Below the pieces are notes generated by a model. The model was not told where the DNA came from, did no database searches, and worked only from the letters and a program-made list of their open reading frames with translations. Positions 58,415-64,000 of a stretch of DNA of 64,000 nucleotides are shown piece after piece. Every line of letters begins with the position of its first letter. The stretch's first letter is position 1. Made by a program: the position numbers and the translations under genes. This DNA is from Sporosarcina oncorhynchi (lineage in GTDB: Bacteria; Bacillota; Bacilli; Bacillales_A; Planococcaceae): the NCBI RefSeq assembly GCF_033304615.1, contig NZ_CP129118.1:2352001-2416000 (forward strand). Reading direction: 5' to 3'.

Positions 58415-58498
58415 ATCTTTTATTCAAAAAAAATGAATTGCTATTCATTGGAATGGAATTCATAGTATACTGGAAAAAAGAATGGGAGGATGAAATTG

Positions 58499-58684
58499 AT
58501 GAGAACTTATAAACTGACAGCTTACGAAAAGACGGGGAAACTAATTACAGAAGAAACGTTCACAGCCGAAACAGATGACGCCGCAAAAGAAAAAGGGCAG
58601 ACATTATTGGAAGAGCAAAATCTGCTTGAACAAACGCACCGATTGACTTCACCTGCCGGAAAGCTTCTCTTATTTCACATCTGA
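58499..58684 (+). CDS. yhzD: YhzD-like protein
   Basis: A 61-residue protein of the YhzD family (length match to B. subtilis). ATG 58499 follows GGGAGGA by eight bases. The sequence begins RTYKLTAYEKTGKLITEETF, with no signal or membrane segment. Function unknown; the identification rests on length, the N-terminal pattern and the position near yhaQ. Confidence 0.75.
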   Translation: MRTYKLTAYEKTGKLITEETFTAETDDAAKEKGQTLLEEQNLLEQTHRLTSPAGKLLLFHI

Positions 58685-58778
58685 CACTGTTTGAAGAAGA
58701 AATGCTTATCATTTTTGCTGTATTCATCAGTAGTGCTAAACTATAGCTAGCTGCTACATACTTCACGGAGGTGCTCTA

Positions 58779-59210
58779 TTGAATATCGCACTCATTGCAC
58801 ATGATAAGAAAAAAGATGAAATGGTCAACTTTACAATCGCATATAAACATATTTTCACGAAATACAATCTGTTTGCTACCGGTACAACCGGGCAGCGTAT
58901 TATTGACGAGACAGGATTGGTTGTCAACCGGATGATGTCCGGGCCTTTGGGAGGCGACCAGCAAATCGGTTCGATGATTGCAACAGGTGATTTGGATCTG
59001 ATTTTGTTTTTCCGTGATCCCTTAACAGCGCAACCGCATGAACCAGATGTAAGTGCACTGTTGCGTCTATGTGACGTGTACGGAATACCGCTCGCCACGA
59101 ATATTGCCTCGGCTGAACTGCTCGTACTCGCCATCGAAAAAGGCTATTTCTCTTGGCGGGATACAGCTGCTAAATACAAAACAAAAGAACCCAATCCGCT
59201 GAAGGATTGA
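58779..59210 (+). CDS. mgsA: Methylglyoxal synthase
   Basis: Converts dihydroxyacetone phosphate to methylglyoxal, bypassing lower glycolysis when phosphate is limiting. The 143 residues include the N-terminal [14 protein letters not shown], the phosphate-binding [17 protein letters not shown] with the catalytic aspartate, and [21 protein letters not shown] 58779 follows GGAGG with seven-base spacing. Its substrate is supplied by the glycolytic genes of this window (tpiA). Confidence 0.96.
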   Translation: MNIALIAHDKKKDEMVNFTIAYKHIFTKYNLFATGTTGQRIIDETGLVVNRMMSGPLGGDQQIGSMIATGDLDLILFFRDPLTAQPHEPDVSALLRLCDVYGIPLATNIASAELLVLAIEKGYFSWRDTAAKYKTKEPNPLKD

Positions 59211-59220
59211 GTTCTTTTTT
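59184..59220 (+). terminator. mgsA terminator (overlaps the coding end)
   Basis: AAGAACCCAATCC pairs with GGATTGAGTTCTT around GCTGAA, followed by T residues. The left arm is within the last codons of mgsA. Confidence 0.85.
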
Positions 59221-60036
59221 TCAGTTCAGCAAATGAACACCTAGCGCTTGCTGTAATGTACCGAATGTTTTTGTCCTCGCATTAAAACTGACACCTAACC
59301 TCATCATGCTTCTGACTACATCCGGCCTTAAACCTGTAATGACGGTCTTGCATCCCATCATTTCTGAACCTTCAATGATACTCATCAGCTGATCAATAAC
59401 TTCTGTCTCCATGTCAGCGATGCCCGACAAGTCCATAAGCATCGTCTGAATATGTAGCCGGCTGATTTCTTGAAGAACTTTCTCTTCCATGATTTTAGCC
59501 CGAAAATAGTCCACCGCTCCAATAATAGGTAGAATACAAATCGTCGATGTAATTGGAATGATTGGTACTGAAAGATTTTGCACTAGTTTTTTTTGCGCAG
59601 TGAGCAAAGACTCTTTATAAGTCGAATAATTGATGAAGAAAGCATTCAAAAAAAGATCAATATAATTATTCACATGCTTTTCCAAAGAAAAGAAGTTGAT
59701 TGTCTTTTTATTTCCTTCCATATATCGTTGGATGAACACCCATAATGTACGTCTTATCGCCTGAACCCACTCGAGCTTTAATGATAATGTGAGCGAATAC
59801 GTAGCCCAAGAAATTCCTTCTTGTTTTGCAAAAGCGTGTAATTCCTCTTCTTTTCCTTCCAACACATAATAGACAAGTCTATGTGCATTATTAATGAGGT
59901 CGATATTCCCGATATCAAGAATCTCATCGATTTTCTCCCTGACGGTTACCGCCTCGTTCAACAAATGGTTTTCAAAATCCAGTTTGTGTTCGTTCATAAA
60001 ATCATTAATTTCTTGGTCTTCAAAAATATATTGCAT
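59221..60036 (-). CDS. RsbR-like STAS-domain protein
   Basis: A 271-residue protein with a helical N-terminal domain (about 1-150) and a C-terminal STAS domain (about 160-270) of the stressosome RsbR family: LMDLSGIADME, GCKTVITGLRPDVVRSMMRLGV. The phosphorylation site that is Thr171 in RsbRA is Ser here (DLSG), while the second (ITG) is Thr. No rsbS or rsbT is nearby, so this is an orphan paralogue that may join a stressosome encoded elsewhere or sense an unrelated signal. Confidence 0.88.
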   Translation of the reverse strand: MQYIFEDQEINDFMNEHKLDFENHLLNEAVTVREKIDEILDIGNIDLINNAHRLVYYVLEGKEEELHAFAKQEGISWATYSLTLSLKLEWVQAIRRTLWVFIQRYMEGNKKTINFFSLEKHVNNYIDLFLNAFFINYSTYKESLLTAQKKLVQNLSVPIIPITSTICILPIIGAVDYFRAKIMEEKVLQEISRLHIQTMLMDLSGIADMETEVIDQLMSIIEGSEMMGCKTVITGLRPDVVRSMMRLGVSFNARTKTFGTLQQALGVHLLN

Positions 60037-60192
60037 CTAAGTCCCCCCTAGATTTTTCTTCCCACCTATTTACATTTCCTATTTATCATCTTTTCAAACC
60101 TCAAAGACAAAATACTATTCAAAAAATTCCACGAAATATAACGCTATTGAACTCTCGTGCGAATTCCAATTACGTATGAACTATTATGACAA

Positions 60193-60234
60193 CAAAAAAG
60201 GTGACATAAATTCATATGTGAATTTCGTCACCTC
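60193..60234 (-). terminator. Terminator of the enoyl-CoA hydratase gene
   Basis: On the minus strand AGGTGAC...AAATTCA pairs with TGAATTT...GTCACCT and is followed by six T residues, 57 bases after the stop. Confidence 0.85.
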
Positions 60235-60290
60235 TTACACCGCTGTTTACTTTTTTCTCCCCTAGTTCTCAAGCCGCTGCATTTTTACTT

Positions 60291-61070
60291 TCATTTACCT
60301 GTAAATGTCGGTTTACGCTTTTGAACGAAAGAAGAGATTCCTTCCATATGATCCTGCGTATTACGCATGGCAACTTGCTGCTCACTTTCCAAACGCAAAA
60401 CACTTTCCAATTCATCGATTTTCTGTGCATGCAATATTTTCTTCGTTGCGAGCATCGCTGCAATCGGTGATTGTAAAAGTTTCTGTGCAAGCATCTCGGA
60501 AGCTTGAGCAACTTGTCCTTCAGGTACAAGCTCATCCACTAGCCCTTTTTCTTTGGCAACTGGACCCGGCAGTACTTCGCCTGACCAGATAAGTTGCTTT
60601 GCCAATGGCACACCTATACGCTCTTTTAAGAAGAAATGACCCGCCCCGTCAGGAATAAGGCCGATGCCAATGAAATTCATCGCAAGTTTACTATTCTCTT
60701 CAGCAAGGATCACATCACACCCGAGGGCTACACTGAATCCTAGTCCAGCCGCCGCCCCGTGGATGGAAGCGATTGTAATCTGCGGCAACTCATATAAAGC
60801 CTTTGCAAGCCTTGATACATCGATCATCACTGTGCTTATATCCATCGGCGTTTCGGGGTCAACCATCTTCTTAATATCCCCGCCGGCGGAAAATGCGCGT
60901 CCTGCACCTTGGATTATCAACACTTGTACATCTGCCTCTGTTTTCAAAGACTCAAAAGCATCGGCAAGTTCTTTCATCATGACATCGTCCATCGCGTTCA
61001 TCGATTCAGGTCTATTTAATGTCAACCTTGCGAGTCGACCTTCTTTCTTAAGCTCAATAGTTGAATACAT
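60291..61070 (-). CDS. yhaR: Enoyl-CoA hydratase/isomerase family protein (YhaR)
   Basis: Crotonase-fold enzyme of 259 residues starting at ATG 61070 after GAAGGGATGGGG. Oxyanion-hole motifs are GAGRAFSAGGDIKK (about 60) and SIHGAAAGLGFSVALGCD (about 100); the following LAMNFIGIGLIPDGAG carries Pro-Asp-Gly instead of the usual catalytic Glu region of true hydratases, so the exact reaction is uncertain. B. subtilis yhaR occupies the same place. Confidence 0.9.
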   Translation of the reverse strand: MYSTIELKKEGRLARLTLNRPESMNAMDDVMMKELADAFESLKTEADVQVLIIQGAGRAFSAGGDIKKMVDPETPMDISTVMIDVSRLAKALYELPQITIASIHGAAAGLGFSVALGCDVILAEENSKLAMNFIGIGLIPDGAGHFFLKERIGVPLAKQLIWSGEVLPGPVAKEKGLVDELVPEGQVAQASEMLAQKLLQSPIAAMLATKKILHAQKIDELESVLRLESEQQVAMRNTQDHMEGISSFVQKRKPTFTGK

Positions 61071-61154
61071 ACAACCCCATCCCTTCAATAATGAATAACC
61101 ATTCACTTATACTTATTCGGGAAAAGATTAGGAACTCCTTCTTTCAAATTAAAA

Positions 61155-61187
61155 GAAAAAACCCGGCAGAGTTTCCCGCCGGGGAGT
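61155..61187 (-). terminator. hemZ terminator
   Basis: On the minus strand CCCCGGC pairs with GCCGGGTT around GGGAAACTCT and is followed by T residues, 18 bases after the hemZ stop. Confidence 0.8.
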
Positions 61188-61205
61188 CATTCAAACGATT
61201 AAGCT

Positions 61206-62720
61206 TCAGTCTATCTGCACCACTTCTGGGAATATTTTTTCAAGATGCTCGATTTTCTTGTCGATATATTCCTCGAAAGTAAGTATATAGGCAGCCGGGT
61301 CTTTCGGATTTTGGAACTGTGTAAGCTTGCCTGTGACGGGATCCATGAATTTACTGGAAGCGCCACAGCCAAGACCAATAATAGATTGCACTTCTTCCAT
61401 GATGATAATATTGTAAAGACTTTCTTCTCCCGGCTTGGCATAACCGACATTTTCAAGATTGCCTAAAATATTCTTTTGACGGTACAAATAATAAGGCATA
61501 TACCCGTTCTCTTTCGTCCACTGCTCGCCTAGCTGCATCATTTGTTCAGCCGTTTCCCTGCCTGCCACTTTGTATTTATCTTTGTTTCTCGTCATTTCAG
61601 AAGCTGTTTTAAAAGAAAGTGTATGGACAGTGAGCGATTCAGGTTGCATCTTCTCCGTCTCGTTTAAGGAATGTTGAAATTCATGCAAGCCTTCATTCGG
61701 CAAACCGATAATAAGATCCATATTAATGTTTTTCATGCCCATATTTCTCGACAGCCAGAACTTATCGACTGTTTCCTGGACCGAATGATGTCTGCCTATC
61801 GCCTTCAACGTTTCGTCTGTATACGATTGAGGATTTACGCTAATTCGATCAATGTCCCACTTTTTCAACACGTCGATTTTCTCAGGTGTGATTGTATCTG
61901 GACGACCCGCTTCGACGGTCACCTCACGTACTTCCTTCATATAAGGGAACGACTCATACATGGTGTTATACAGCGCATCCATTTCCTCAGCTTCAATTGA
62001 AGTTGGTGTCCCGCCCCCGAAGTAAATTGTCGTGATCTTCTTATCCCGTTTTGTTAGCCACTTTCCGATTTCCCTGATTTCTTCATGTAGGCCGTCCAGA
62101 AACGACTCTACCCTGCCATTCTTCCGATGAATCGCATAAGCTGGAAATGTGCAATACGCACATTTTGTCGGACAAAATGGAATACCAATATAAATACTTA
62201 CTTCTTCTTGGATGTTATGTAAATCAGGAATTGCCTGCAACTGGACTTGCTCGATCGTAGCCAACAAATCAGCTTTTTCCTTGGAAATTCGATGATTTTT
62301 CATTAAAAGTTCTGTTATCCCTTCAGAATCATACCCAAGTTGCCGATACTTATGATAGAGTTTCATAGGACGAATTCCAGTGAGGATACCCCATGACTGC
62401 TTTGTATCCGTAAATTGTTCCAGTACCTCAAGGAACACATGGGAATAAACCCTTTTCAGTTGTCGGGATTGCTCTATTTCTGGAGCATCCAACAGTTCTT
62501 TCTCACTAAAAGACGCTTCGTAAACCGTACTGGCATATACCAATTGTGCATTTGCCAATAGTACATTCCCTGAGTCTTTTCTTACATTCATTTCTATTGT
62601 GAGCGCATCCTTTTGATCTTCTACTACAATTTTGGACTGTTCAAAAAAAAGATTGGCTAAATGGGTGAACATACGGACCCAATCTTGTTCAAATTGGCCG
62701 GGTATAAAGATTTTTTGCAT
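61206..62720 (-). CDS. hemZ: Oxygen-independent coproporphyrinogen III oxidase-like HemZ
   Basis: Radical-SAM protein of 504 residues starting at ATG 62720 after GGAGTGTCT. The N-terminal ~150 residues are helical and specific to HemZ. The radical-SAM cysteines are in GIPFCPTKCAYCTFPAY (about 175), followed by TIYFGGGTPTSIEAEEMD. HemZ takes part in heme synthesis under low oxygen. It is divergent from hemAT, a heme-based oxygen sensor, which makes functional sense. Confidence 0.95.
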   Translation of the reverse strand: MQKIFIPGQFEQDWVRMFTHLANLFFEQSKIVVEDQKDALTIEMNVRKDSGNVLLANAQLVYASTVYEASFSEKELLDAPEIEQSRQLKRVYSHVFLEVLEQFTDTKQSWGILTGIRPMKLYHKYRQLGYDSEGITELLMKNHRISKEKADLLATIEQVQLQAIPDLHNIQEEVSIYIGIPFCPTKCAYCTFPAYAIHRKNGRVESFLDGLHEEIREIGKWLTKRDKKITTIYFGGGTPTSIEAEEMDALYNTMYESFPYMKEVREVTVEAGRPDTITPEKIDVLKKWDIDRISVNPQSYTDETLKAIGRHHSVQETVDKFWLSRNMGMKNINMDLIIGLPNEGLHEFQHSLNETEKMQPESLTVHTLSFKTASEMTRNKDKYKVAGRETAEQMMQLGEQWTKENGYMPYYLYRQKNILGNLENVGYAKPGEESLYNIIIMEEVQSIIGLGCGASSKFMDPVTGKLTQFQNPKDPAAYILTFEEYIDKKIEHLEKIFPEVVQID

Positions 62721-62777
62721 AGACACTCCAACTTTCATCAATGAACTTTTCTACACTACTATTTAGGAGGAAATACT

Positions 62778-64000
62778 TTGGCTTTATTTACAAAGAAAAA
62801 AAATCTAACAGCAACATCCTTGCAAGAACGGGCAAAACAGGAGTTGCAAAATGTCAGCATCGCAGCCGATTTACCAAACGATATTAAAACCCAATTGGCG
62901 ATGATCGATATTACAGAAAATGACTTAGCGATACTTCGCGTTCTCATTCCCGAAGTCAAAACGAATGCGAAGTCTATTGTAGCAAACTTCTACATAAATC
63001 TCGAAAATGAAGAATCTTTAAAAAAGATTATTACAAAAAACAGTACAATTGAACGTCTTCAAATCACATTAGAAAAGCATATTTCCGAAATGTTTGACGG
63101 ACAGATTGACCGAAATTATATCGACACTCGTCATCGTATCGCAATTATTCATGCACGTATAGGACTTGAACCAAAATGGTATCTATCAGCATTCCAAGAT
63201 TTGTTAAACAGTTTTTTTGCAGTTATCGAAACGACACAAATGAACGGAACAGATAAAGTGATTGCCATTAATAGCATCGCAAAAATCTTGAATTTTGAAC
63301 AACAGCTTGTACTGGAAGTCTATGAACAGGAAACCGAGCAGCAACTGATCGATGAAAATGAAAAGACTACTGCGCTTATGGAGGAAATCCAACAAAGCTC
63401 GCAGGTTTTATATGAAGTCATCGACAAGACAAACAATGATGTACACGACATGACTCAAGTTCTGGAGACATTACACAGTCTTGCAGATGATAATACGGTT
63501 TTGGCAGATGAAATCTCGAGTGCCTCCAAGCAAGAACACGATGCCCTGCAAAAAACAGAGAGCCAATCCGAGGAAATCCAATCAAACATGGATTCAATCC
63601 ATGTTCGTGCGGAAGAGCTAAAAGCATTGACAGTAAGAATTTCTTCGATTGCTCATATCGTCACAGATATTGCAAACCAGACGAATTTACTTTCGTTAAA
63701 TGCTTCCATCGAAGCAGCGCGTGCAGGTGAACACGGAAAAGGTTTTGCTGTCGTAGCGGGTGAAGTCGGAAAACTGGCAGCGAATACGAAGGCATCCGTT
63801 GAAGAAATCGGAGTCATTTTAGATGAGACGGAAAAGAAAACGAATCTGATTGTTAAAGAAGTCAGTGAACTGCGTACGCTAGTCGACAAAGAACATGAAC
63901 AGATTTCCTTATCTAGCAATTCTTTCGCTTCTATTGTTGAATCGATGACGACGATGCAAGCTAGGAATATCAAACTTCATGACGATGTTGAAAAAATATT
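62778..64000 (+). CDS. hemAT: HemAT heme-based oxygen sensor chemoreceptor (partial, runs off the window)
   Basis: Soluble aerotaxis transducer. I read 407 codons from TTG 62778 (five bases after AGGAGGAAA). The N-terminal globin sensor (about 30-180) ends with the proximal-histidine pattern [17 protein letters not shown], and the C-terminal methyl-accepting signalling domain contains [20 protein letters not shown] and [19 protein letters not shown]. No frameshift is visible, and the protein is only slightly short of the ~430 residues of the B. subtilis protein when the window ends. Confidence 0.94.
   Translation, partial: MALFTKKKNLTATSLQERAKQELQNVSIAADLPNDIKTQLAMIDITENDLAILRVLIPEVKTNAKSIVANFYINLENEESLKKIITKNSTIERLQITLEKHISEMFDGQIDRNYIDTRHRIAIIHARIGLEPKWYLSAFQDLLNSFFAVIETTQMNGTDKVIAINSIAKILNFEQQLVLEVYEQETEQQLIDENEKTTALMEEIQQSSQVLYEVIDKTNNDVHDMTQVLETLHSLADDNTVLADEISSASKQEHDALQKTESQSEEIQSNMDSIHVRAEELKALTVRISSIAHIVTDIANQTNLLSLNASIEAARAGEHGKGFAVVAGEVGKLAANTKASVEEIGVILDETEKKTNLIVKEVSELRTLVDKEHEQISLSSNSFASIVESMTTMQARNIKLHDDVEKI

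Noticed and set aside
60891..60900. Frameshift or active-site damage in yhaR
   Set aside because: The oxyanion-hole motifs and length are intact; the missing Glu is common in non-hydratase crotonases.

Overview
The window is chromosomal DNA of a low-to-moderate GC, endospore-lineage Firmicute, most likely Planococcaceae and probably Sporosarcina or a close relative. The evidence is long synteny with Bacillus subtilis (cggR-gap-pgk-tpiA-gpmI-eno-secG-est-rnr-smpB-ssrA; clpP-trnArg-crh-whiA-yvcK-rapZ-yvcI-trxB-yvcD; yvoF-ppaX-yvoD-lgt-hprK; yvlB-uvrA-uvrB; ecsAB/hit; trpP-yhaH-scoC-prsA-yhaM-yhaN-yhaO-yhaP-yhaQ-yhaR-hemZ), many TTG and GTG starts with strong GGAGG-type ribosome sites, a sporulation-type YjcZ micropeptide and a tmRNA tag beginning AGKTN. 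The genus is an inference; the order and family level are well supported.

Positions 1-10150 look like an accessory island next to the 3' end of ssrA. It holds a type I restriction-modification operon read leftwards (hsdM-hsdS-hsdR, hsdR running off the window), a short rightward cassette of three phage-like genes of unknown function, and a leftward overlapping operon of a compact HipA-like kinase, a 131-residue partner and a Fic protein. The Fic gene is broken by a stop codon and is cut off at a 30-bp palindrome, where the next gene of the phage-like cassette is also cut after seven codons. This looks like a deletion junction.

Positions 10188-22420 are core: tmRNA, SmpB, RNase R, carboxylesterase, SecG and the lower-glycolysis operon (eno, gpmI, tpiA, pgk, gap, cggR, with a recognisable promoter and CggR-type operator), then a glutaredoxin-like gene. 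Positions 22794-29621 carry a TPM/LemA pair, clpP with a CtsR box, tRNA-Arg(CCG), crh, whiA, yvcK, rapZ and a Nudix hydrolase. Positions 29906-38422 carry trxB, a TPR protein, the hprK-lgt-yvoD-ppaX-yvoF operon, an amidase and a DUF4097 protein. Crh and HprK together form part of the carbon-catabolite signalling circuit whose metabolic side includes the glycolytic operon.

Positions 38541-43969 hold uvrA and uvrB with a LexA-like box and an IDEAL-domain gene. Positions 44050-64000 follow the B. subtilis ecs-to-hemZ block: secretion and protease control (EcsAB, ScoC, PrsA), tryptophan uptake (TrpP), the YhaM/YhaN/YhaO nuclease group, an exporter (YhaPQ), a small XRE-regulated membrane-protein operon with striking operator palindromes, YhzD, methylglyoxal synthase, an orphan RsbR-like STAS protein, an enoyl-CoA hydratase, HemZ and the start of the HemAT oxygen sensor.

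Non-coding highlights are a structured repeat present three times (once at 11.3 kb, twice in tandem at 22.6 kb) whose two hairpins show compensatory changes, a five-unit 21-bp tandem repeat at 47.8 kb, a seven-codon leader ORF in front of trpP, and a terminator between gap and pgk. No tool was run; all product names come from reading motifs and synteny.
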